From: Paragorgia papillata
Taxonomy: Eukaryota; Cnidaria; Anthozoa; Scleralcyonacea; Coralliidae
Reading direction: 5' to 3'
Assembly (NCBI GenBank): GCA_035771165.1
Contig: JAWNZC010000114.1
Span: 981,001 to 1,045,000, forward strand
Length of the DNA: 64,000 nt
In this document: one piece after another, positions 19,912 through 30,409 of the stretch
How the letters are laid out: each line of letters starts with the position of its first letter
Numbering within the stretch: position 1 is the stretch's first letter
Notes under the pieces: generated by a model
What the model was told of the DNA's origin: nothing
The model's input: the letters and a program-made list of their open reading frames with translations, nothing else
The model's database searches: none
Position numbers and translations under genes: made by a program

Positions 19912-22085
19912 CCCACAATATTCACAGAATATCTGCAAGGATATCAGGATGGCTTCCAGCAAAGCGGTTCAGTTAGATGTCTAATTCATTATTAGTATGA
20001 AATTCTTCGTATGTGTGTTAGGTATATCTATACGGGAATTTACCTTTTAAATTAAGATACGAACAACTTCGCACCCTTATTAGTGACCGCCATTAATGAA
20101 CAGAAAATTATTATTCATAAACATCCCACAATAAATTGTCATGAGAGCTAACCAATAATAGCTGCCAAGATAATAAGACTTCAGTTTGTTTGGATAAATA
20201 GTAATAAAAATGTCCTCATCCTTCGATTGGAAGTTCTCTCTTCTTCTGTATCTTTGTTACTTACAATCAGAACTTAACGCATGTGCAAACGCACGATTCA
20301 AAGTTAGTGTCTTCCACATGTGGTGCAGCAGTGATTATTGGATAAAGCTTACAACATGTAACTGGGCAATCTGTACCTATGATACCATATCTCTATCATA
20401 CCTGCATTAGTGTGCGACAATATGGTATTAATAAGATCAACAACATGGCTCCGAACAAAGGTCAGCTTCGAAGGAATTATTCATTCATCATACGTGTAAG
20501 GTATGCAGTCAGTTTTCTGCAACCTTGACACCATTATTAGAATGGCCTGGGTTTTTTCCCGGCTATTTCTTCACCTCAACATGCATATAATAGTTATGTA
20601 ATTTATATTTGGTTCTTAGTTAACTTTAAAAAGTTGAAATTTTGAGGATCATACCACCTTAACTCATTCGTGCCCGAGGGCTTCCCCAGAGGTGAATAAC
20701 ATCGTCTGTCGTAGTAAAATATCAAACAGCAACAGAGCTGTATATACCAATACAGTTTTATAACTATTCACGAGGAAAGGTTATTAATTAGTATGTGCGA
20801 GGTTTAGTTTAACTCACTCCTGCCCAAGGTCTTCTCGAGAGGTGAATAACATCGTCTGTCAATGGACAATCTATATTAGTGTCCCACAATATGACCAAGG
20901 TATTAATAAGATCAACAACAAGGCTATATGAACAAAGGACAGCTTCGAAGGGAATTATTCATTCACCATACGTGTAAGGTACGCATTCAGTTTTCTGCAC
21001 GGCCTTGACACCATTATTAGAATGGCCGCCATTAATGAATTGATTATAGTTCTTTTACGTTTTAGTTTAACGCGGGAAGAAGCATTTCGCGAAGCTTCCC
21101 ATCAGCTTCCATTAATCGTAAAGAAATTTATTATTCATAAACTCCCACAATAAGTTGTCATGCCAGCTAACTGTAATAGACTGACACTTAGACAAGAATC
21201 TCTGTGACAAAACCTTGTGCTATCGTTGACTCGTTTCAACATGAAGGAACCTTTGCGAAGGATAGCAAAGAAAAGAGACGAGCCAACGGCCCTGGGTAAT
21301 ATATATAAAAACAACATCATAATAGAACAAATAAACAGACGCTTGGTAGACGTTTGTAGAAAAAATTTATTCATGAATACTAATTAAAAAGTGTCCCACA
21401 ATATTTGGACGAAAATAATTCGTCATAAGCAACCTCTCAAGATGATACACAACGTTTGGCTATCGCCATCGCACATGTACGCTTACGCCTGCCAGACTAA
21501 GACCTTTAGTTTGGCGAGCGAAGGTGGTGCATGTGATGAGAAAGAGAGTCTTCTCTGATGAGAAGTGAGTCTTCTCTGATGAGAAGTGATGCTTCTCTGA
21601 TGAGAAGGACTCTTCTCTCTCTTCCCTCTCGAGAGGGAAGAGGGAACGAGAACATAAGAGGAAAAAGAGAAGGGAGTAGAGACGGTGTCTGACTTAGAGG
21701 CGGAAAAAAACTTAATTTTTTTTTCTCTCTTCCCCCCTTCCTTCCCCTCCCCCACCCCCACCAACTTCCATCTTCAGATGGAAGTTGTTTTTACCAACTT
21801 CCATCTGAACATGCAAGCTTATGCCTGTCTGACTGAAGATGAGAAGTTGTTTTTCATATAGGGCGTTGCCCCAGTGTCCGACCCGAGTCCGCGCCTTCGT
21901 CAGCGCCAGTGACCACTCAGCCAACAGGCTGGTCGTTAAAAACCACTGTATAATCGGGATAGTGCTTTCGCCTATAAAAAATTAAACACAAAAAAAAAAT
22001 AAGGGAAAACGTCAATAAGACGATTTTAAACGATTACACAACAAGTACAGGCAAGAACGATATAATTTTAGTAAATATGATGGCT
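19912..22085. repeat. Segmental duplication, copy 2
   Basis: Collinear with 17385-19395. It carries an extra insert at about 20400-20885, containing a third partial copy of the ATTAATAAGATCAACAACAT module and two R2 fragments. A GAAGTTG hairpin (ACTTCCATCTTCAGATGGAAGT) lies at 21765-21795. Confidence 0.7.
21862..21935 (-). mobile_element. tRNA-derived SINE
   Basis: The minus strand reads TTGGCTGAGTGGTCACTGGC (A box) followed about 30 bases later by ACTCGGGTCGGACACTGG, resembling a B box/T arm (GGTTCGA-like). This order and spacing are those of a Leu/Ser-type tRNA. There is no complete acceptor stem, so it is SINE-like rather than a tRNA gene. Confidence 0.6.
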
Positions 22086-22415
22086 GTATTTGCAAGGAAA
22101 ATACTTTAAAACCTCATTTTAGCTTCTAAACTGCCTGTATAACAATAAGATATACATACAAAGAGCACGGCCAGGGGGACTAGTAACTAATCCAAAGCCG
22201 AGAAGAAGCAAACATGGCGGAAGGGTGTCTTCGTACGGAACCACAATGATGAGTTTGACGAGAAAATAGCAGTATAAAACGAAAGATGAATTCTTCACAT
22301 TTCAACAGTGACACCGTAGGACGTCCAGGATGCCGAAATTGAGATTTGGGGATCGTTTGGTGGAAAGACTTAGCGAAAAAATGGCTTAATAAGAGACCAT
22401 GTGCCCGAAGGCAAG

Positions 22416-23342
22416 ATGGCGGCTGCTTCTTTGACGATCGAAAATGCTGAGAAAATTGGTTTTAATGGCGATGGAGAACAATTATACGAGATTTTTGTAA
22501 ATTCTGTAAGTAAATGTTTATACTGAAAATATTTCCGAACGGTTTTCTTAACTTTAAAAAAGATGCATTTTCTCGGGTTTGGCTAAATCGACTAATCTAA
22601 TTAATTATTCATATCATTTTACTAACAGGCTTGCTATATCATGAATGCTAAATTACTAACATTATATAAGTTTATTTACTTTTCCTATTGTAATACTAGT
22701 CTACAAAAAGTAACTGCCTTTAGAAAATTCATTTGTTCCCTCTCCTAACTAAGCTAATAGCACCATCCAGCTTTCTCAATCTTCCATTTAATTTCTCTTT
22801 CACTTCTTTAATCCACTTTTTAAATTTAATTTCTCACATTCCTGTTAACGAATTAGATTTCTGTGTATTATAATTTAGAATTTAAATCATTTTGATTCTG
22901 CTATTTTTTATTTTAATTTTTAATCTTTTTTTATTTTAAATCAACAGAATGAAATAGAACAGACTAAAGGAAAAGTTGTCATGAAAAGTTTAACAACCCT
23001 ACATCAACCCACCAAAATGACTAGTACTGCTTCAAGATATCATCACTTGAGGTAAGAAGATTATTAGTGTAAAAAGCTATAACAGTTGAAAAAATTCAAG
23101 CAATACAGTACTTACAGTACATGTACTGTACAATAATTACTTAAGCTGCTATTTAGTGTTAAGCTTGTTTTTTAACTGTTTTTTTCCCCAAACTACTTAA
23201 CTTGCATAATTAAGTTGATAACTTTGTAATGGAATACAATTCTAAACATTTTTTAACTTTTATTTCCAGAATAGATAATCTTTTACATTTGAAGACTTTG
23301 GAAACACAGCTAACCGAGTTTTCAAGCCACACCCAAATTTGA
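22416..23342 (+). CDS. Small three-exon gene, 88-residue protein of unknown function
   Basis: Exons 22416-22505, 22948-23051 and 23270-23342. Donors TCT|gtaagt and GAG|gtaaga, acceptors tcaacag|AAT and tttccag|AAT, phases 0 and 2, stop TGA. The ATG has a good context (GGCAAGATGGCGG) and is the first in the frame. The predicted protein begins MAAASLTIENAEKIGFNGDG and ends LETQLTEFSSHTQI. Its C-terminal half (LRIDNLLHLKTLETQL) looks helical and amphipathic, suggestive of a small coiled-coil subunit. There is no signal peptide or membrane segment. I do not recognise the family and give no function. A downstream unit at 27405-27720 could be an alternative exon, but no phase argument supports it. 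Confidence 0.65.
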
Positions 23343-23491
23343 ACCAAGGACCTTTTTCTAATGGACTTCACAAATGGTGAGTTCAGAAGAAATGATTTCT
23401 ATGATAAAAACTGACAAAACTGCTACCTACAGTACTTCAATAACAATAATGGACAACAACCATAGCAAGCAGATTAAATAATTTGTGCATG

Positions 23492-23720
23492 TCAGTTTCT
23501 TGTGAATTTCGGAAATTGGAAAAGGGCAAAAAAATTCACAAGACAGCCAATCCCAAGAAACATTCAGTTTTGAAATAAGAACTTAAAAAAGGAAACCTCA
23601 GTTTCTTGTGAAAAAACCTCAGTTTCTTGTGAATTTCGGAAATTGGAAAAGGGAAAAAAAATTCACAAGACAGCCAATCCCAAGAAACGTTCAGTTTTGA
23701 AATAAGAACTTAAAAAAGGA
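23492..23720. repeat. Two-copy tandem repeat (~130 bp)
   Basis: TCAGTTTCTTGTGAATTTCG through ACTTAAAAAAGGA occurs twice head-to-tail with two or three differences, separated by a short partial unit. Confidence 0.85.
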
Positions 23721-23929
23721 TTAAATTGTGTAGTACCTTACTTTTAACTTACTGTATTACAGTAAAATGTAATAAGTCTTAAATGTCATGCATTGAAGAT
23801 TTTCTGCAGGTTATCTATACTTTTGCAGAATGTTTTTAGTTGCAGCGAGTTCTGGCTACAGTTGAAAATTTAAAAAATGTCAACTGACTTCATTAATAAC
23901 TTATGGTTAAATTTAAGATTTTTGATAGG

Positions 23930-26900
23930 TTAAAATTAGGAATTATAATAGGTTAAAATTGAGATTTGTGTAACAAGTATGTGAAAAATAACATTTATGA
24001 TTTATGTTAAAGTTATGATTTTAATATACAGTATTATGTAATGGTTTAAAATTATGATTTGTGATAAATGTAGGTTAAAATTTATTATTGGATAAAATTA
24101 AGATTTCAGTTGGGTTAAAATTAGGATTTGTAATCTTAAAATTACAAATTACGAGAGATTATCATTAAGATCTACATGATGGGTTAAAATTAAGAATTAT
24201 GATAACATGTACGTTAAAATTAAGATTTATGGTAGGTTAAAATTTGTGATACATGTATAGGTTAAAAATTCTTCATTGGATAAGATTTTTTTGGGGTTAA
24301 AATTAGGATTTATCATGGGTAAAAATTAAGTTTTATGGTAGGTTAAAATTAGGAATTATGATAGTTGGTTAAAATTAAGAACTTTGAGAGGTTAAAATTA
24401 AGATTTATGGTGGGTTAAATTTATGATTTAAAATTAAGGATTATAATAAGTCAAAATTAAGATTTATAGTTATGATCTATTAAAAATAAAATTAGGATTT
24501 ATTTATGGTAGGTTAAATAAAATTAAATGTTAAAATTAGGATTTGTTTATGAGATTTTAATGTCTTAAAATTAAGATTTGTGATACATGTAAGTTAAAAT
24601 TTATTATTGGATAAAATTAAGATTTTTGTTGGGTGAAAATTAAGATTAATTTTATAGTATGACATTGGTTAACATGATTTATGGTAGTAAGTTAATACTA
24701 ATTTCAAGAGGTTAAAATTATGATTTATTCGACTGTAGGTTAAAATTGGGATTTTAATATGTGTTAAAATTAAGATTTCTGATACATGTACAGTAAGGAA
24801 AATTAAGATTTCTGTTGGGTTAAAATTAAGATTTATGATTTGGTGAAAATCAAGAATTAGGGAGATTAAAATTCTGATTTACTTTTTGTAGGTTAAAATT
24901 TGTGATACATATATAGGTTAAAAATTCTTTATTGGATAAGATTTTTGTTGGATTAAAATTAGGATTTATCATGGGTAAAAATTAAGTTTTATGGTAGGTT
25001 AAAATTAAGATTTATGGTGATGGGTGAAAAAAAAAGAATTACCTACCAGAGATTAAAATTGAGATTTATGATGGGTTAAAATTATGATTTAAAATTAAGG
25101 ATTATAATAAGTCAAAATTAAGATTTATAGTTATGATCTATTAAAAATAAAATTAGGATTTATTTATGGTAGGTTAAAATTAGGATTTGTTTATGAGATT
25201 TTAATATGTCTTAAAATTAACATTATAATTTATGGTAGTAAGAGGTTAAAATTATGATTTATGCTACTGTAGGTTAAAATTGGGATTTTAATATGTGTTA
25301 AAATTAAGATTCTGATAGATGTACAGTAAGGAAAATTTAATATTGGATAAAATTAAGATTTCTGTTGGGTTAAAATTAGGATTAATGATTGGTGAAAATT
25401 AAGAATTACAGTACAGGAGATCAAAATTGAGATTTTTCATATTTTATTGATATTTTATGTAATATTTAAAACATGAGCAGGAGTGTTCTATCAGATTTAA
25501 AGCCACGAGGGTGCAGCCTGAGTGTTTTAGATCTGATAAAACATGTGATGCAAGTGTTTTGAATGGCTTCAAAAACGATTCGATATTGGATGTTATGTTC
25601 ATTAGTATTCTTTATATAAAATTGTATGTTCATTAGTATTCTTTATATAAAATTGTATGTTCATTATTATTCTCTCTGACATCAAGAAGTTTTATCAGGT
25701 ATAAAACCACGAACATGGTACTGATTTCCTTTGTGTTTTCCTTGTGAATTATTGAGTTTTTTAAGTAATATTTATATGATATTTATGATTTATGGTGGAT
25801 GAAAATTTAGATTTATGATAGATTAAAATTAAGAATTATGACAGGTACATGTAAGGTTAAAATTATTATTTATTGTAGGTATAGGTTATACATGTAATTA
25901 GGATTTATAATAGGTTAAAATTAAGATTTATGATGGGTTAAATTTAATTTTAGGATTAATACTTTATTTAAAGTTTTTCAGAATTTTTTTAGTTGCAGCG
26001 CACTACAGCTACAGTTGAACATTTAAAAAATGTCAACTGTTTTCATTAACTTATGATAGGTTAAAATTAATCTGCACCTGTAGGTTAAAATTAAGAATAA
26101 TACATTAAAATTGAGATTTATGATACATGTATGTTAAAATAAACATTTACAGTACGATAGGTTAAAGTTACATGTATGATTTTAAGATAATGGCTTAAAA
26201 TAAAGAATTGTGATAAATGTACAGTAGGTTAAATTTTTTTTATTGGATAAAATTAAGGTTTCTATTGGGTTAAAATTAGGATTTATGATGGGTGAAAATT
26301 AAGATTTATGGTACATGTAGGTTTAAAATTAAGAATTACAGTACATGTACAAGAGGTTAAAATTAAGATTTATGATACTGTACAGTAGGTGATGTTTGGT
26401 TAAAATTAAGATTTTTTATAAGAATAACGATGCAATAAAATTTGTGATACATGTAGGTTAAAATTTTTATTGGATTTAAGATTTGCAATACATGTGGGTT
26501 AAAATTTATTATTGGATAAATTTAAGATTTATGATGGGTGAAAATTAAGATTTACGGTAGGTTAAAATTAAGAATTTCGAGAGGTTAAAACCAAGATTTA
26601 TGGTAGGTTAAAACTAGAAGTTACTATCGCAAGGGAAGTGCTGCTTCAAAAGCCATGGGAAGCCTAATTTTTTATAAAATTTCAAAAATGAACCCTGGGA
26701 TTGATTACATAAACTGTAACAGACAAACTGTAGTAGTATGTACACATTTTTTCAATTCTTTTAATTATATTTAAATACATGCAGCAGACTTAAATTACAA
26801 ATAACTATCACTTAATGTATCTGAATATAATTGGCAAGATGGGGTGCTGTGAAGATTGTTGGGAAGCTGTTGGATTAAAATTAAGATTTTATGATGGGTA

Positions 26901-26960
26901 AGAATTTTGAGAGGTTAAAATTATGATTTATGGTACTGTAGGTTAAAATTGGGATTTTAA
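23930..26960. repeat. Degenerate GGTTAAAATTAAGATTTATG array
   Basis: About 3 kb of loosely repeated units of about 20-25 bp (GGTTAAAATTA(A/G)GATTTATGAT), often joined by TACATGTA. Longer blocks of about 700 bp also repeat (24240-24560 resembles 24900-25200), so the array grew by both small and large duplications. It is interrupted at 25475-25770 by an R1 copy. Confidence 0.9.
25475..25770 (+). repeat. R1 copy inserted in the TTAAAATTA array
   Basis: Contains GAGCAGGAGTGTTCTATCAG, CACGAACATGGTACTGATTT and CTTTGTGTTTTCCTTGTGAA. A 27-bp unit (GTATGTTCATTAGTATTCTT) repeats three times inside it. Confidence 0.7.
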
Positions 26961-27470
26961 TGTGTGTTAAAATTATAGTTTATGATAGGTTTTGTAGTTT
27001 TATTGTTTTGTTTTTTTCATTATAATAATTAGTCTTTTCCATGTCGTCTCATTGGATCAACACCATGTTGAAATGCTTTGATTTACTGCTACATGTAGTT
27101 CAATTCATAATTTTTCAAAACTTCAAACCTCATTGCTGAATGCCTATAATAAGCTACCAGTATTTTTAGTGCTTGCTATGGCCATTACAGAACAACCAAT
27201 ACAGACAATAACTATTCTAACAGTACAGCAACAACCACGGCAATAAGCCCATATTTTTTTTAAAAACCAAACAGAGAGCAATCACAACTATTCTGACCCT
27301 ACAGTACCTTCAAACAAACTTGACAATAATAAAAATATTCTATATTTCCCTAATAATTATAGTTCAATAGCATTGCTAATAGTTTATATTAACTGATCAT
27401 TTCAGGTTCAAAATTTGACTAAAAAGATACACAACCATGGGCCAGACCTGATGGATCACTAGCGAGCCCG

Positions 27471-27675
27471 ATGAACCAGGACCCAGCCTCGATGGACCAG
27501 GACCCAGCCTCGATGGACCAGGACCCAGCATCGATGGACCAGGACCCAGCCTCAATGGACCAAGACCCAGCCTTGATGGACCAAGACCCAGCCTCGATGG
27601 ACCAGGACCCAGCCTCAATGGACCAAGACCCAGCCCCGTTAGACCAAGGACCCAGCCCCGTTAGACCAAGGACCC
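27471..27675. repeat. 21-bp minisatellite
   Basis: About eight units of ATGGACCAGGACCCAGCCTC(G), then two 22-bp units starting CCGTTAGACC. The 21-bp period keeps frame: plus strand MDQDPAS repeats, minus strand GSWSIEA repeats. An acceptor-like CATTTCAG lies at 27397-27404 and a donor-like gtgagt at 27719, so it could be an exon. GC content is far above its surroundings. Coding status unproven. Confidence 0.85.
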
Positions 27676-27904
27676 AGCCCAGATGGACCAGGAGCAGCAC
27701 AGTCAAGCAAGGCAACAAGTGTGAGTTTCTCAATGTAATTTAGTTCAGTAGTTGATACATTATTACTGAGATCAAAGAGGACCCTTACCTTTCATTTTAC
27801 TTTGTTTTTTGTTAGCTTTTTTCTTTCTTTTTTTAAAGATCTAAAAAAGATTTTTTTATAATATAATTACCAAAGAATAGTAAGCATAATACTAAGGCAA
27901 CTAA

Positions 27905-28135
27905 TGTTTTAACCCTTTCATTCCCATCGGTGCCATTTTGCACTTTTTATTTTTTACTCTGTCTAACGCCAGATGATTTAGCTTGTCAAGGGAAGACCTC
28001 CTGACAATGACATGGGTTTTAACCCTTTCATTCCAAATGCTGCCATTTGGTACTTCTTATATTTTACTCTAATGCCAGATGATTTTACTCGTCAAGGGAA
28101 GACCTCCTGACATGGTGGGAGTTAAAGGGTTAAGA
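27905..28135. repeat. Dispersed repeat R2, tandem pair
   Basis: Two adjacent copies of AACCCTTTCATTCC ... CCAGATGATTT ... GTCAAGGGAAGACCTCCTGA. Other R2 fragments are at 4186-4275, 6605-6665, 17570-17650, 20670-20720, 20815-20870, 39945-40075, 42920-42985 and 47760-47855. No coding capacity. Confidence 0.7.
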
Positions 28136-28942
28136 TAAAAAAATAAACTCTTTTTCATAATAAGTCAGTTCCCTTTTGGTTAAAAAATAAAGCTGCTTAA
28201 ATGTATGCAGGAAAAACTAGAGATTTAATGTCAGTGTTTTCAACTGTTGAGAATACTGTACAATTAGTACACAGGAGTAACATATGTTTGAGTTTTCTCA
28301 TGTGCAAGTAGTTAAGACAAATATGTGAAGAGGTTTTTGTTGAATATATCAGCCAGTGGCTTGTTTCAAAAACACTGAATGAGTTTCCTGAAAATCCTAG
28401 TTTCTCCTTCACATATTTTGGTAGCCTTATTTTCATTTTTACTTGCAAAGATGCTCAAATAGTCTACATGTATTTATCACAATACTACTGTAATAATATA
28501 GAGGGCAAAATTACTCAAATATGATTACTTGCACTTGATTGGTTCCTTGATCAGCAGTTCTTGCATGTGATTGGTCGATTGGTTACTTAGTAACAGTGAA
28601 CCTCAAAGGACTGACCTTTTTTCAACAAATCTGCAAGGTTTTTCAGTCTGAAAATCCTTTTTTGTTTACTTTGAACTAATTTAAACTGTTGAAGGAGTGT
28701 AAACTCTTAGTGAATAATGAATACACTAGAAAATTTCCGAACTTTTGCCTGTGTTTACAAAAAGAAAGCTACAGGCACAGCGATAGAGTGAGGAAAATTT
28801 GGAATGTTGCCGAGCACCAACCGTGATAGGTACATGCACTTCGACATGCAGGTACATGCACTTCGACATTTTCTCGACATAGCATAGCTCTTGAATAATT
28901 TTGCCCACTATATTATTAACACCTAATCGCATGAGTTATTGT
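28136..28942. other. No gene or repeat recognised
   Basis: AT-rich sequence. TACATGCACTTCGACAT is duplicated at about 28832 and 28855. No credible exon. Confidence 0.4.
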
Positions 28943-29062
28943 AAAATTAAGGTTTAATTTCACTCGTGTTTTCAAAATCTTACAAATTGCCCAAGTCGCG
29001 AAGCAACGAAAAGCGACGATTGTAAAATTTTGAAAACACTCGTGAAATTAAACCTTAATTTT
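28943..29062. repeat. 120-bp hairpin
   Basis: AAAATTAAGGTTTAATTTCA followed by CTCGTGTTTTCAAAAT pairs with the mirrored sequence ending at 29062. Arms about 40 bp, GC-richer loop with GAAGCAACGAAAAGCGACG. Confidence 0.8.
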
Positions 29063-29148
29063 CCTCGACCCAATGCGATTACCTATACTAAGCAATAAGG
29101 ATAAGGGAGCTGAAATTTAGCAGTCTTGTTTTTACAACAATTATACGT

Positions 29149-29261
29149 AATAGCATAAAAAGAGGTGTATTAGCTATTAAACATCCAGCTTGATGAGGGT
29201 CATTTAGTAAAATTCCCGAAGGCCAAACGTTTAATAGCTAATGCACCTCTTTTATGCTATT
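29149..29261. repeat. 113-bp hairpin
   Basis: AATAGCATAAAAAGAGGTGT and ATTAGCTATTAAAC pair with the mirrored GTTTAATAGCTAATGCACCT and CTTTTATGCTATT. Confidence 0.8.
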
Positions 29262-29269
29262 CCTTTGTA

Positions 29270-29472
29270 ATATCATGTTTGCGGGAATTTCTTTTGTTGT
29301 CACGTCCGTTGACGTCAAACCCGTTGACGTCAAACCGGGTATGATTAGTTCTAATCAGACCTGGTTTGACGTCAACGGACTGGAGGTAGGATTAGTAAAA
29401 ATGAATTTTAATGAGGTATATTAGTTGCTAATAGACCTGTGAGAACAAAAGAAATTAGCACAAACATGATAT
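29270..29472. repeat. ~200-bp inverted repeat with an inner palindrome
   Basis: Outer arms ATATCATGTTTG...TTTCTTTTGTT and AACAAAAGAAA...CAAACATGATAT. Inner arms GTCCGTTGACGTCAAACC and GGTTTGACGTCAACGGAC. It starts nine bases after the previous hairpin, so the two may be one composite element. Confidence 0.75.
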
Positions 29473-29957
29473 AACTTGTTTAAATGTCCAACTCAGCTAA
29501 CACCCATAATCGTATTTACTGTTTTGGCCCAGTCAATGTATTTTCTATTTATTTTCTAATAATTATTTCGGATGAAAACAAAAACATGGGTGTTAGCTGA
29601 TCAGGACCCCTTTGATAGAAATCCTCTTTGATCTGGTAAAATAATGTATCGTGAGAGCAACTATCATACCATTTTAAGCGGTTCGGTATTGATCTAGGAT
29701 CTAGGGCCTCTGCATGCTGTAAGACAACTTTTTCGAAATGGTATTGCAAATTGTTTAGTAAATTATAGGTGGGTTAAGTTAGCTAAATTATAATGTAATT
29801 TATTTATTTTTTTATTTTTTTCATTACTGTAATTTTTAGGTAAAAGTGAGGAATGTGCATGTTTGAGTATGGCGGGTGAGTGTAGGAAACGGGGTGGTGG
29901 GGTGGTTAGGTGAGCGTCTCTGTGATTGTCTGATGGTGGTAGAAGTGAAAATAACGA

Positions 29958-30035
29958 GTGGTGTGCAGCTAGGTAGGACGAGGCAGCTAGGTAGGACGAG
30001 GCAGTTAGGCAGGACGAGGAAGTTAAGGCAGGAGC
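29958..30035. repeat. 18-bp minisatellite
   Basis: About four units of GCAGCTAGGTAGGACGAG with decay towards the right. Confidence 0.8.
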
Positions 30036-30294
30036 TAGGGACTAGTTGGGCAGTGGGTCTTGCATGCTTTGTAGATTTGGCATAATTAATTTCGGTGGAG
30101 GGATTACAAATTTGCATGTTTAGTTTGCATGTTTTAGTTGCACTAGCTGAGCTGCAAGTACTCGCTAAGTACACAGTACTTAGTAAGTGCTTACGCTCAT
30201 GCTGTGTTTAGTTGCTAACGTTTTGCTTTGCAAGGTATGCTGCTGCTCTCAAGTGAATGCCAGCTTCACAATTGTTGAAGTTGGTGTTCTCTTT

Positions 30295-30406
30295 ACTGCC
30301 CCGGCTGACTCTCCAAGTGCTGCTCTTGCTTTGAGTTGGATTAGCATAATATTATGCTACTTCAACTCGAAGTAAGAGCAGCACTTGGGGAGTCAGCCGG
30401 GGCAGT
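30295..30406. repeat. 112-bp near-perfect hairpin
   Basis: ACTGCCCCGGCTGACTCTCC, AAGTGCTGCTCTT and GAGTTG pair with CAACTC, AAGAGCAGCACTT and GGGGAGTCAGCCGGGGCAGT. Arms about 50 bp, loop about 12-15 bp (AGCATAATATTATGCT is itself palindromic). The stem is GC-rich in an AT-rich setting. Confidence 0.85.
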
Positions 30407-30409
30407 TTT

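Noticed and set aside
21862..21935. A functional Leu/Ser tRNA gene on the minus strand
   Set aside because: A box present, but the B box is imperfect, there is no acceptor stem, and the sequence is part of a duplicated repeat segment.
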